A DNA stretch of 64,000 bases, taken from contig NZ_JACSIT010000153.1 in the NCBI RefSeq assembly GCF_014349155.1, positions 1-64,000 of the forward strand, in the 5' to 3' direction. The translations under genes and the position numbers were made by a program. The notes below the pieces were generated by a model. It saw only the letters and a program-made list of their open reading frames with translations, was not told the DNA's origin and searched no databases. The DNA comes from Neolewinella lacunae (GTDB lineage Bacteria; Bacteroidota; Bacteroidia; Chitinophagales; Saprospiraceae). Positions 16,061 through 25,070 of the stretch are shown piece by piece. How positions within the stretch are numbered: position 1 is the first letter of the stretch; each line of letters starts with the position of its first letter.

Positions 16061-16087
16061 TCCTGCGCCTGGCCAATCCGCGCTTTT

Positions 16088-16753
16088 CTACTGTTCAAAG
16101 GCGTACTCAATCAGATTGGCCCCCATGCGCAGGGCAGCCTGACGGACTTCCGGCGGATCGTTATGGACGGCTTCGTCTTCCCAGCCGTCCCCCAGGTCGC
16201 ACTGGAAACTGTAAAAGACCACCATGCGGTTTTCGTAGAACAACCCGTATCCCACCGGTGCTTCCCCGTCGTGTTCGTGGATTTTCGGCAGGCCACCCTT
16301 GAATTCGAAAGTCTGGTGGTACACCGGGTGATCAAACGGCACCTCAACAAGCTTCAGCTCGGGAAATACCTGTTCCAAGGCCAACCGCACGTAGGGGTCC
16401 ATGCCGTAATTGTCGTCGATGTGCAAAAAACCGCCACCGATGAGGTAGTTGCGCAGGTTCTCGGCCTCCAATGAACTGAACACCACGTTGCCGTGGCCCG
16501 TCATGTGCACCCAGGGGTAGTTGTACAGTTCAGCACTGCCTACTTCCACCGTACCGTAGTCCAGGGCAAAGCGCGTACCCAGCTGATCATTGCAAAAAGC
16601 CGCCAGGTTGGGCAGGGCCGTGGGGTTGGAATACCAGTCTCCCCCCCCGTTGTACTTCAGCAGGCCCAGCCGCAGCTCGGCCGGGGGAGCCGGTGGGCGC
16701 GACATGCCCGCGAACGCGGAAACTAAAAGGACAAGGGACAAAATTCGCAGCAT
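16088..16753 (-). CDS. DUF4159 domain exported protein
   Basis: 221 residues with an N-terminal signal peptide (cleavage near SAFAGM). The rest is one DUF4159 domain: LGLLKYNGGGDWYSNPTALP near 30-49, MTGHGNVVFSSLE near 84-96, GGFLHIDDNYGMD near 106-118 and MVVFYSFQCDLGDGWED near 175-191. The domain resembles a class-I glutamine-amidotransferase-like fold found next to MoxR/von Willebrand systems, but its biochemical role is not known. It is followed 5 bp upstream by the RsmE gene, so the two are probably co-transcribed with the NifU-domain gene. Confidence 0.85.
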   Translation of the reverse strand: MLRILSLVLLVSAFAGMSRPPAPPAELRLGLLKYNGGGDWYSNPTALPNLAAFCNDQLGTRFALDYGTVEVGSAELYNYPWVHMTGHGNVVFSSLEAENLRNYLIGGGFLHIDDNYGMDPYVRLALEQVFPELKLVEVPFDHPVYHQTFEFKGGLPKIHEHDGEAPVGYGLFYENRMVVFYSFQCDLGDGWEDEAVHNDPPEVRQAALRMGANLIEYAFEQ

Positions 16754-16758
16754 AGGGC

Positions 16759-17463
16759 TTACCAGTTTAACTGTTCAATGGTATGGACGGCGGCAATGGC
16801 CGCAGTTTCGGTACGTAATCGTTGTGGGCCCAGGCTTACCCACTGGTAACCCAACTCCCGGGCCAGGGCCGCTTCGGCGGGGCTAAAGCCGCCTTCCGGA
16901 CCAATCACCACCCTAACGTCTCTGCCCGCTTGCGTGGTATCCCTCAGCAGGGGCACCGCCGTTGCGCCGAGGTAGGCAAAGCAGCCCTGCTCCTCCGCTT
17001 CGCGCTGGGCCAGGGCCTCCCCCAAGGGCAGCATTTCTTCCAGTTGAGGCAGCCAGGCCCGCAGGCTCTGCTTCATGGCTGATTCCAGGATCCGCTCCAG
17101 GCGGTCCGCCCGCAGTTGCTTGCGTTCCGAGTGCTCCGTCAGAATGGGCTGGATGCGGTCGATGCCGATCTCGGTGGCCTTTTCCAGTATCCACTCGAAA
17201 CGGTCGATGTTCTTGGTGGGGGCCACCAGCAGCGTCAAACGGTGTTTGGTACGGGAACTTTCCCGACGCACTTCTGCTACATCCAGCAGCCCTTCCCGTT
17301 TGGTGAGGGAAACGACCGTACCCCGGTACCAACCGCCCCGGCCATCCACCAGGTCAATGGCATCGCCCTTTTGCTTGCGCAGTACCTGAAAGGCGTGGCG
17401 CGCGTCTTCATCGCGCAAAGTGTGGATACCGGCCTTAAGTTCTGGATCGTAAAAAAGCTGCAC
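16759..17463 (-). CDS. rsmE: 16S rRNA (uracil-1498-N3)-methyltransferase RsmE
   Basis: 234-residue SPOUT-class methyltransferase that modifies U1498 of 16S rRNA. The N-terminal PUA-like domain is visible (DARHAFQVLRKQKGDAIDLV), and the C-terminal knotted domain contains ATEIGIDRIQPILTEHSERK near 92-111, VVIGPEGGFSPAEAALA near 180-196 and the family ending LGPQRLRTETAAIAA near 206-220. Length is typical. It lies in a leftward group with the NifU-domain gene (17 bp gap) and DUF4159. Confidence 0.95.
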   Translation of the reverse strand: MQLFYDPELKAGIHTLRDEDARHAFQVLRKQKGDAIDLVDGRGGWYRGTVVSLTKREGLLDVAEVRRESSRTKHRLTLLVAPTKNIDRFEWILEKATEIGIDRIQPILTEHSERKQLRADRLERILESAMKQSLRAWLPQLEEMLPLGEALAQREAEEQGCFAYLGATAVPLLRDTTQAGRDVRVVIGPEGGFSPAEAALARELGYQWVSLGPQRLRTETAAIAAVHTIEQLNW

Positions 17464-17479
17464 GGGCGGGCTCGGGACT

Positions 17480-17728
17480 TTAGTTCACGGCCACCACGCC
17501 CGCAATTTCGGGCATCCGCCGCCGCAGGGTTTCTTCCACGCCGGCTTTCATCGTCATGGCCGTCATCGAGCAGCCATTGCAGGCACCCAACCACTTGATT
17601 TCAACGATGTTGGCGTCCGAAACATCTACCACTTCGATGTTGCCACCGTCGACGGCCAGGTGCGGGCGCACGTCGTCCAAAGCGCTGTCTACGCGCGCAA
17701 TCAGGGAAATTTTTTCGTCCGGCGTCAT
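17480..17728 (-). CDS. NifU C-terminal-domain Fe-S scaffold protein
   Basis: 82 residues consisting of a single Nfu domain that carries or transfers iron-sulfur clusters. The paired cysteines are in LGACNGCSMTAMTMKAGVE near 48-66, and the first part has VRPHLAVDGGNIEVVDV. This is the small stand-alone NifU-like type common in Bacteroidota. It begins the leftward group NifU-RsmE-DUF4159. Confidence 0.93.
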   Translation of the reverse strand: MTPDEKISLIARVDSALDDVRPHLAVDGGNIEVVDVSDANIVEIKWLGACNGCSMTAMTMKAGVEETLRRRMPEIAGVVAVN

Positions 17729-17798
17729 TTTATGGTTTTATGCTGCAAAGCTAACACCTTCGGCACGAATCGGGTTGTATCGCCCATTTTCCGCCCCC

Positions 17799-18569
17799 CT
17801 ACTCCACCACAAAACGGTAACCGACACCGCGCAGGGTCAGGATCCGGACCCGGGGGTCGGGCTCCAGCAGGGTGCGGAGTTTGCGCACGTACACGTCGAG
17901 GTTGCGGCTGTTGAAAAAGCCGTCGTCGTGCCAGAGTTCCAGCAGAATTTTGCGCCGATCAATAACTTCCTGCCCTTCGCTGCGCACAAAAAGGCGCAGC
18001 AATTCGGCCTCGCGGTGGCTCAGCGCGGTGGTATTAGCCGCGCCGCCCGGCGGCTGGTGGTGCAGCCGCAGTTGGGCGTAATCGAAGGCAAAGTGGCCAA
18101 AGCGGTAAATCTCGGCCCCGGCGTTGCTGCTTTGGGCGCTGAACGCAGGTGCCGGGGAAGGTCCTTCCAGGAGCGATGCAGGGCCAGGCGAGGCAGACGA
18201 TCGCATCGCCACCAGGTTCTGCATCCGCACCAGCAGTTCTTCCATGCTGAAGGGCTTGCGGACGTAGTCGTTGCCGCCCGCCTCAAAGCCCGTCAGTACG
18301 TCCTTTGCCTGCACCCGCGCGGTGAGGTAGAGGATGGGCAGGTTGGGGCAGTGGCGGCGCAGCTTCTGCCCGATGCTGAAGCCATCCTCGCCGGGAAGTT
18401 GAACATCCAGCACCGCAATGTCGTACTCCGCCGGATTGGCCAGGGCCGCCGCCGCCTGCCGTGCATCGGTGTACCAATCGATGCTGCAACCCCGGCTTTC
18501 CAGGCTCTCCTTAACGATGCGCCCCAGCAGGTTCTCGTCTTCCAGGTACAGGACTTTCAGGTCGGGCAT
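17799..18569 (-). CDS. OmpR-family response regulator
   Basis: 256 residues from ATG 18569; an ATG at 18593 would add eight residues without homology. The receiver domain (1-120) has the acidic pair Glu10-Asp11, phospho-acceptor Asp55 in VLDVQLPGEDG, and Lys near 104 in YVRKPF. A proline/serine-rich linker of unusual length (about 122-150) precedes the winged-helix DNA-binding domain, which ends VRILTLRGVGYRFVVE. It lies 44 bp after the histidine kinase stop and is its likely partner. Part of the linker is encoded by a diverged copy of the GC-rich dispersed element (about 18136-18154). Confidence 0.93.
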   Translation of the reverse strand: MPDLKVLYLEDENLLGRIVKESLESRGCSIDWYTDARQAAAALANPAEYDIAVLDVQLPGEDGFSIGQKLRRHCPNLPILYLTARVQAKDVLTGFEAGGNDYVRKPFSMEELLVRMQNLVAMRSSASPGPASLLEGPSPAPAFSAQSSNAGAEIYRFGHFAFDYAQLRLHHQPPGGAANTTALSHREAELLRLFVRSEGQEVIDRRKILLELWHDDGFFNSRNLDVYVRKLRTLLEPDPRVRILTLRGVGYRFVVE

Positions 18570-18613
18570 GCCGTTTGATTTTCGGTGTTGCAAAGGTAGC
18601 GCTTGGGGAGCCC

Positions 18614-19975
18614 TCAGGCCAGGCTCGTCCGGGCGGGGATCTTGACGGTAAAGCGGGCTCCGCCGTCGCGGCCGTTGTCCACCTCTACCGTACCGCCGTG
18701 GGCCAGGACGACCTGCCGGACAAAACTGAGCCCCAGGCCATGCCCCTTTACCGTGTGGCCTTCGCCCGGACGGTAAATGCGGTAGAACCGTTCGAAGATG
18801 TTCTCCCGCTCTTCGGTGGGGATGCCGCAGCCGTTGTCCGCCACCGTCAGTACCGTTTCGTGGGCGTGGCCCGCCACGTTGACTTCAATGCGCAGGGGAC
18901 GACCGCCGTACTTACAGGCGTTGTCCAGGAGGTTATAGACCAGGTGGTACCAGTAGTGCGGATCAGCGGAGGTGTGGGTGTCGCCGTAGGTCGTCAGCTG
19001 CAAAGCTTCCGGGGCGAGTTGGTAGCGCAGGGCCAGGCCCCGCCAGGCTTCCGATACGGCGGCGGCGAGGTCGGTGTGCTGCCACTGCAGGCGCTGGCTG
19101 AGGGCCCCGTCCTGAAGGGAGTCAATGGCCCGGTCGGCCATGTGGTCGAGCCGCTTGAGTTCGGCCTGGCCAATGGCGAGGTATTCCTGGCGGCGCACGG
19201 GGTCGGCATCCGCGCCAAAGACGTTTAGGGCTTCGAGCGCGACGCCCACCGTGGCAATCGGGGTTTTCAACTCGTGGGCCACGTTGGCCACCAGGGCATC
19301 TTTTTGCCGCAGCTGCTGGTCTTGCTCGTAGAGGTTGCGGTAGGCCGAGGAAAAGGCAAAGCCCGTGGCCCCAAACAGCACCAGGCCAAACAAAAACTCC
19401 GGCAGCAAGCCCAGCAAAAGACCGGGAAGGTGCTGGGTGATGATGAAGGTTGTGCCGCTGAAAGTTCTGCCCCCCTTTACCTGATCGATGGTGACCAGCA
19501 GCGGGCTTTCCGGTTGGTCTCCCGCCGGAAAAAATACCTGCTGCAGGTTGATGCCGAATTTGCGCTGGATGCTGTCGCGCACCGTGGCTGGCAACTCCTC
19601 CACGGTAATTTTTCGATCCTCAAAAAAGAAGTGGGAAGTGACCCTTTCCCCGCCGTCTACCCTCACGGTAACGCTCGCTGCCTCAGCAGCTCCTTCGCCG
19701 CTGGCTTCGATCCGTTCAACGCGGAGGCGGCTGGCCGAAGGGAAGCGATGAGAAGAACTGCCCGGCACTTCCTTGTACTTCCATAGCCCATCTTCCACGA
19801 GAATGGCCTGGAGGGTTCCGAAAACGAAGTCTTCCGTCACCATCCGGTTGATCTCCCCTTCCACCTGGTCGCGCAGGCTGGCGAGGTCTTTGTTGTAAGA
19901 CTGTACCCACCAGATGGCCAGAAATCCGCCCAGCAGGCAGAGGATGAAAGCGAAAGTAAAAATGAGTCTTTTCAT
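18614..19975 (-). CDS. Membrane sensor histidine kinase
   Basis: 453 residues. Transmembrane segments at about 3-25 and 184-206 enclose a ~155-residue periplasmic sensor domain of no recognised fold. The cytoplasmic part has the H-box VAHELKTPI with His234, an N-box DNACKYGG near 327-334, G1 box DNGCGIPTEERENIF and G2 GHGLGLSFVRQ. It should phosphorylate the downstream OmpR-type regulator; the layout resembles RprX/RprY of Bacteroides, but the signal cannot be read from sequence. Start ATG 19975 directly precedes the first membrane segment. Confidence 0.94.
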   Translation of the reverse strand: MKRLIFTFAFILCLLGGFLAIWWVQSYNKDLASLRDQVEGEINRMVTEDFVFGTLQAILVEDGLWKYKEVPGSSSHRFPSASRLRVERIEASGEGAAEAASVTVRVDGGERVTSHFFFEDRKITVEELPATVRDSIQRKFGINLQQVFFPAGDQPESPLLVTIDQVKGGRTFSGTTFIITQHLPGLLLGLLPEFLFGLVLFGATGFAFSSAYRNLYEQDQQLRQKDALVANVAHELKTPIATVGVALEALNVFGADADPVRRQEYLAIGQAELKRLDHMADRAIDSLQDGALSQRLQWQHTDLAAAVSEAWRGLALRYQLAPEALQLTTYGDTHTSADPHYWYHLVYNLLDNACKYGGRPLRIEVNVAGHAHETVLTVADNGCGIPTEERENIFERFYRIYRPGEGHTVKGHGLGLSFVRQVVLAHGGTVEVDNGRDGGARFTVKIPARTSLA

Positions 19976-20298
19976 GGTTCAGCGCAATTGCAGGCTCAGC
20001 TTCAAAGGATTATACGGACAAAGTACGGGCTCCAAGCCGCTGATAACAAGCGAATTAACGCTAATTAACCTTGTTTGGCCGGGGTTAAGGCACCACGGAG
20101 GTTTGGGCAATTACTTTTGCTGCGGGTTCAACGGACGGGCCTTGCTCTCCCCCTTTGGGGGTCGGGGGGCCAACCAACTCCCCCCTTCGGGGGGTCGGGG
20201 GGGAGCACCTGCGGCCGCGCCCATTTTAACAAAACAGCGGCGCGCTACACCAAAAAGCGCTACAAAATCATCTTGGCAACCAAATTCACCCACCACCA
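19976..20298. repeat. Intergenic region with GC-rich hairpins and 45 bp element copy 2
   Basis: Between divergent histidine kinase and GLPGLI genes. Bases 20147-20170 hold CCCCCTTTGGGGG with a GTCGGGGGG tail, and 20178-20222 is identical over 45 bases to 6907-6951 (hairpin CCCCCC-TTCG-GGGGGG, then GCACCTGCGGCCGCGCCC). Promoters for both genes should lie here but were not identified. Confidence 0.7.
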
Positions 20299-21063
20299 AT
20301 GAAATACCTCTTTACTTTTCTCCTTTCCTGCCTGGCGGGCTACTTACTGGCCCAGGTGCAGCACGGAACGATTACCTACCTGCGCACTACCGAAGTGTCT
20401 TTGACTATGGACAATGATGACCCCGGTGCCGACAAAGTAATGCAGGAAATGATGGCCCAGATGAGCGCTTCCGGGGCCTTCAACAAAACCTTCAACGCCC
20501 ATTTCTCGCCCACCGAGTTCAGCTGTGAGGAAGAATACAAAAAGCCCACCGAAATCAAGAGTGAACTCAGCGGCGGCCGCGTGGTGGTGATGATGACCGG
20601 CGATTCGGACCCGGCGCATTACCATACCAATACCCAAACGGGGGAGGTGACCAACAAGGATTTCATCCTCGACAAATCCTTTTTAGTAAGCGGAAAAAAG
20701 CCGGTGGTGGAATGGAAACTGACTGGCGAGAAAATTGCCCCCAGCGAACAGACTGCCGGCCTCGACCTCCTGGTGGCCACGGGCATCAGTGCGGAGGGCG
20801 ATACCCTGATTGCGGGCTACGCCCCGAGCCTGCCGGTGCAGGTGGGGCCCCTGAACTACTACGGTTTGCCGGGGGCCATCATCACCCTGCGCATCCCCCG
20901 CAACGGCCAGGAAACGGTCTACCGCGCCACCACGCTCAGCGTAAGTCCCGAGCCGCTGGAGATCAAAAAACCGACGGAGGGCAAGCCCATCAGCTACGAT
21001 AAATTCCTGAAAGAACGCGAAAAACGCCAACCCAAGGTGACGCGGGTAGACAGGAGCAACTAA
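20299..21063 (+). CDS. GLPGLI family protein (first of two)
   Basis: 254 residues with an N-terminal signal peptide (cleavage near LLAQVQ). The family signature is LNYYGLPGAIITLRI near 191-205, preceded by the typical DTLIAGYAPSLPVQVGP. GLPGLI proteins are exported Bacteroidota proteins of unknown biochemical role, often encoded next to outer-membrane barrel proteins, as here. It starts a rightward group of two GLPGLI genes and a TonB-receptor-like gene (gaps of about 190 and 171 bp). Not an obvious pseudogene; length is normal. Confidence 0.9.
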   Translation: MKYLFTFLLSCLAGYLLAQVQHGTITYLRTTEVSLTMDNDDPGADKVMQEMMAQMSASGAFNKTFNAHFSPTEFSCEEEYKKPTEIKSELSGGRVVVMMTGDSDPAHYHTNTQTGEVTNKDFILDKSFLVSGKKPVVEWKLTGEKIAPSEQTAGLDLLVATGISAEGDTLIAGYAPSLPVQVGPLNYYGLPGAIITLRIPRNGQETVYRATTLSVSPEPLEIKKPTEGKPISYDKFLKEREKRQPKVTRVDRSN

Positions 21064-21253
21064 TGGTTTCCTGAGCGTTGCGCGGCCCCTCCACAGCCGG
21101 AAACCCGGAAAAGCGGATGGCATTCAGTCGATAAGAAAGGCCAATCCATCGATAAGTCTGGGTTAAAAGCCGATTGCCGTAAAACAATTGTCGTAGAAGC
21201 CCGATTCTTGTAGTTGAAACAAGCTTCAGCCCCCGTTTTAAAGTTGACGAATA

Positions 21254-22000
21254 ATGACCAGACTTTTGCCCTACGCCCTTTTCCTCTCCTTGCTGCTGGC
21301 CGCCGTACCACTGGATGCCCAGATCAAGAGTGGAACGATTGACTACAACGAACGCTTCTTCTTCGAGTTGGGCGACTGGATGCCGGCCGACCGTAAGAAA
21401 GAGATGGAAGCCCGGATGGCCAACGGTGATTTTGACCGCAAGGGTCGCCTGCAATTTACGACCGACGCCTTCAGCTACTCTCAATTACAGGAAGAGCCCA
21501 AACCCGGGCAGGAACGCAATTTCTGGATGCGCAACCAGGAAAACCCCGACATCTTCTTCACCAGCGTCAAAGACTCCATGGTGACTGACCGGCGGCGGGT
21601 GCTGGACCGTGCCTTCATCATGGAAGACAAGTGGGTGGCACCGAAATGGAACATTGCCGCCCGCAAAATCGGCATGAAGGAAATTCCCCTGCCCAACCAA
21701 CTCGCCACCGCCATCAGCATCGAGGGCGATACCCTGACGGCCTACTTTACCGAAAGTATTCCCCTCGGCATCGGGCCCCGCGGCTACGGCGGCCTCCCCG
21801 GAGCCATCGTCTACCTGAAAGTGCAAAAAGACGGCCGTTCCACCGAATACAAAATGATCGGGATGCAACCCAATGCCCCGAACCTGGACATGACCAAGCC
21901 AGCGGACGAAGAAATCATCACCCGCGAGGAATTTGAAAAGCACATGAAGCGCGCCACCGAAATGATGGAGCGCCGCCGCCGGGGTTGGGAACGTGGCTGA
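21254..22000 (+). CDS. GLPGLI family protein (second of two)
   Basis: 248 residues with signal peptide (cleavage near PLDAQ). It shares with its upstream neighbour the opening KSGTIDYNE / HGTITYL, an EGDTLTAYF strand and the signature GYGGLPGAIVYLKV near 177-190. It ends in a basic, Arg-rich tail (MERRRRGWERG). The two proteins are clearly diverged and not a recent duplication. The gene lies between the first GLPGLI gene and the outer-membrane barrel gene, suggesting a shared envelope role. Confidence 0.9.
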   Translation: MTRLLPYALFLSLLLAAVPLDAQIKSGTIDYNERFFFELGDWMPADRKKEMEARMANGDFDRKGRLQFTTDAFSYSQLQEEPKPGQERNFWMRNQENPDIFFTSVKDSMVTDRRRVLDRAFIMEDKWVAPKWNIAARKIGMKEIPLPNQLATAISIEGDTLTAYFTESIPLGIGPRGYGGLPGAIVYLKVQKDGRSTEYKMIGMQPNAPNLDMTKPADEEIITREEFEKHMKRATEMMERRRRGWERG

Positions 22001-22171
22001 TCTGCCCGCTTCCCTGCCTGACCTACACTGACACCCAAGCCGGTACTCCGCGCCAGCGATGTACCTACGAATCTGCTTTACTGAATTGTACGTTTTACCG
22101 CATTTTATTTATGGGGACTAGGTTCAAGCCGTTGCCTAAGTTCTCGCACTCCCAGTAACCTCCCCCCCAAG

Positions 22172-24850
22172 ATGAAACACATTTTTACCCTCCTGTTGCT
22201 CGCCTGTTCGGGCTATATCCTTGCGCAAGCTGAAATCAATGGTACGGTGATGGATACCACCGGTACCACGCTGCCCGGTGCCAATGCAGTCTTGCTGCGC
22301 TCCAGCGACAGCCTCCTGACTGCTTTTGCCACCACGGACAACAACGGTGTCTTCCGGATGGAGAACGTTCCGGTGGGCGATTACCTGCTGCGGGTCACCT
22401 TCCTGGGCTACGAGCGGCCCGACCAACAGTTAAAAGTGACGACTGACGACCAGTATTTTGGCCTCGGAGACATCAAGCTCTACCCCGCCGGTTTTTTCCT
22501 GAACGGCGTTGAGGTTACTGCCGACCGCATCCCCATCCGCATGAAAGGGGATACGATGATGTACGACGCCGACGCCTTTGCCGTCGGGGAAAACGCCGTG
22601 GTGGAAGACCTGCTGCGCCGCCTGCCCGGGATGGCCGTGGACGCCAGCGGGCAGATCACCTGGCGGGGCAAACCCATCAGTGAGGTCATGATCAATGGCA
22701 AGCCCTTCTTCGCGGGCAACTCCACCCTCCTCACGCAAAACCTGGACGCCAAAGCCATCAAAAACGTAGAAGTCTACGACCAGAAGAGCGACGCCGAAGA
22801 AGTCAGTGGCCTCGACGACGGTACAGAAAATATGACGGTAAACCTCGACATGAAAGAGGACTTCAAGGCCAAGGTCTTCGGCGAAATTTACGGCGGCTAC
22901 GGTACGGAGGAGCGTTACCAGGCTGGGGGCAAGACCTTCCGCATCAGCGACGCCACCCAGATTGGGGTACTCGGTACGGTGAACAACGTCAATAAAGTAG
23001 GATTTTCCGGCGACGAAATTGCGGGCTTCAACGGCAGTTCCGGCCGGGGACAGATGATCCGCTTCGGCGGCGACGGCCCCGAAGGCCTGCCCTTCGACAG
23101 TGGCAACGCCACGGGCCAGAACCGGAGCATTGCCGCCGGCGTCAATTTCGGCCGCTCCATCGGTAAAGACGGACAGCTTACGATGGACTACGCCCTCTTT
23201 GATCGCAACCAGGCCCAGCAAAGCACCAGCCTGCAAGCCTTCAACCGCGCCAACGACCGGCGCATTACCGAAACCATGGAAGGCAGCAGCGCCGACAGCT
23301 ACAGCCACCGCCTGGGTTTTGAGTTCCGGCAAAAACTCGACTCCTTCGCCCGCATCCGCGTTGAAGGTGCCCTCAACCTGTCGGGTGGCGATAACCTCTC
23401 GGCCGCCAATACCATCATCCGCAACGACGAGACGCTGGTGGACGATTATTCGGTCCGGGACTTCAGCGAAGTGGACCAACCCCGCGGCAACTTATCCTTG
23501 GACTACAACCGCCGCATCGGCCGCGACGAAGGGCGCACCTTCCGGGCGGGCATCAACGGCAGCTACCAAAAGAACCAGAACGACATCGACGTGCTCACCG
23601 ACGGCCTCAATGAAGGCCTGGCAATCCCCGGAGCCCTCGTCAACGGCCAACAGATCCAGAACCGCCTGACCAACTCAACCAACCTGGGCGCGAGCGTAAA
23701 CTTCACCAATCCCCTTTCCGATAAGTGGCGGATTTCGGCGCGGGGCGAGGCCAGTTACGACAAAGACGAGGGCGACTACCGCTTCCGCGTCGGCGAAGAA
23801 TCGACGATCAACCTGCTGGACCGTACCTGGACGGTCTACACCGCAGGGACCGGCCTGATTTACGAATTCGGCAAGGGAGGAAACCTTTCTTTCGGAGCCG
23901 ACTACGCCGCCCCCACCCTCGACCTGGCGGGCGACCAGGTACAAAGCACCAACTATGGCTTCCTGCTGCCCTACACCCGCCTGCGCCTGCGGATGAAGAA
24001 GGGCTTTTTCAGCGCCAACATCAACTCCGACGCCCGGGCTCCGGCCATCAGCCAGCTCCAGACCATCGCCCAGCCGGGCACCAGCGGCCGCGTCACGGTG
24101 GGCAACCCCAACCTGACGCCTGCGGTAAATACGCGCTTCAACAGCTTCATCTGGTTCAACGACCAATTCCGCGCCATCAGCGCCAACGCCAACGTTTCGG
24201 CAACGTATACGGATAATGCCTTCGGCAATGCAGTGACCTTCACCGACGGGCAGCAGATTTACCAGACCATCAACGTGGGACACGCCTGGTCGGGCAACAT
24301 CTACCTGGGTACCACCATTGGCATGAACTTCATCAACGGGGAACTCCGCATTGACGGTGGGCTCAACGGCAGCCGCGGTGAAGGCTTCGTAGACGGCGTC
24401 AGCCGGGTCAATACAACCGTCAGCAGCAACGCCGGGGCCAACGTGACCACGGAATTAAACGAAGACAGCTTCATCAAAGTGGGCTACAGCTTCAACCGCT
24501 TCAGCAACAGCTTCCAGGGGGATGAATCGCCTACCACGACCCAGTTGACCCACAATCTGCTGGGTCAGTTCGAACTGGAGGTAAGCCCCAAGTGGCGCTT
24601 CGAAAGCCGCTTCATGTACAGCATCTTCGCCGCCAGCCAGTTTGCCGCCCAGCAGAACATTCCCGACCTGCGCCTGAGCCTGGAACTGCGCCCCTTCCGC
24701 AAAAAAGGGCACTTCCTGCGCATCTCCGCCTCCGATTTGTTCAACCAGAATACCATCGTCAACCGCTCGGTCAACCCCTTCGTAACGACGGAAACCACCG
24801 CCGATGGCTTGGGGCGCTACTTCCTGGCAACGTTCCATTACAAGCTATAA
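22172..24850 (+). CDS. TonB-dependent-receptor-like outer membrane beta-barrel protein
   Basis: 892 residues. Signal peptide (1-19, ending LAQA); a carboxypeptidase-regulatory-like domain at about 20-105 (INGTVMDTTGTTLPGANAVL ... LRVTFLGYE); a plug-like domain at about 115-215 (VVEDLLRRLPGMAVDASGQI and INGKPFFAGNSTLL); and a long beta-barrel ending FLATFHYKL with a terminal aromatic-type strand. No TonB box was located and no SusD partner follows, so this is the SusC-unlike group usually linked to GLPGLI genes, not a classic polysaccharide locus. The transported substrate is unknown. Last gene of the GLPGLI group. Confidence 0.9.
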   Translation: MKHIFTLLLLACSGYILAQAEINGTVMDTTGTTLPGANAVLLRSSDSLLTAFATTDNNGVFRMENVPVGDYLLRVTFLGYERPDQQLKVTTDDQYFGLGDIKLYPAGFFLNGVEVTADRIPIRMKGDTMMYDADAFAVGENAVVEDLLRRLPGMAVDASGQITWRGKPISEVMINGKPFFAGNSTLLTQNLDAKAIKNVEVYDQKSDAEEVSGLDDGTENMTVNLDMKEDFKAKVFGEIYGGYGTEERYQAGGKTFRISDATQIGVLGTVNNVNKVGFSGDEIAGFNGSSGRGQMIRFGGDGPEGLPFDSGNATGQNRSIAAGVNFGRSIGKDGQLTMDYALFDRNQAQQSTSLQAFNRANDRRITETMEGSSADSYSHRLGFEFRQKLDSFARIRVEGALNLSGGDNLSAANTIIRNDETLVDDYSVRDFSEVDQPRGNLSLDYNRRIGRDEGRTFRAGINGSYQKNQNDIDVLTDGLNEGLAIPGALVNGQQIQNRLTNSTNLGASVNFTNPLSDKWRISARGEASYDKDEGDYRFRVGEESTINLLDRTWTVYTAGTGLIYEFGKGGNLSFGADYAAPTLDLAGDQVQSTNYGFLLPYTRLRLRMKKGFFSANINSDARAPAISQLQTIAQPGTSGRVTVGNPNLTPAVNTRFNSFIWFNDQFRAISANANVSATYTDNAFGNAVTFTDGQQIYQTINVGHAWSGNIYLGTTIGMNFINGELRIDGGLNGSRGEGFVDGVSRVNTTVSSNAGANVTTELNEDSFIKVGYSFNRFSNSFQGDESPTTTQLTHNLLGQFELEVSPKWRFESRFMYSIFAASQFAAQQNIPDLRLSLELRPFRKKGHFLRISASDLFNQNTIVNRSVNPFVTTETTADGLGRYFLATFHYKL

Positions 24851-24853
24851 AGC

Positions 24854-25068
24854 AACGTCAGGTTGGGGGTAGGCAACGTAGCTATTCGCTGATTTTCAAG
24901 TGCTTAGATCGCAATCGCTTTTTAGTTCGGTAGTTTTATAGTTCGGTGGTGGAGTATTGTCCACTACCGAACTACAGAACTACAATAATACAGAACTACA
25001 GCGCTGCCAACAACAGGCAATTGAATACCAATTGCTTTTGATTATTGCCAGGGCTCAACCTCCCGTTA
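24854..25068. repeat. MITE-like dispersed element, copy A
   Basis: Left end AACGTCAGGTTGGGGG and right end, read in reverse, AACGGGAGGTTGAGCCC form short imperfect terminal inverted repeats. The interior holds TAGTTCGGTAGTTTTATAGTTCGG facing CTACCGAACTACAGAACTAC, a potential cruciform. Related to 35973-36083 and 49110-49304. Confidence 0.65.
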
Positions 25069-25070
25069 GT

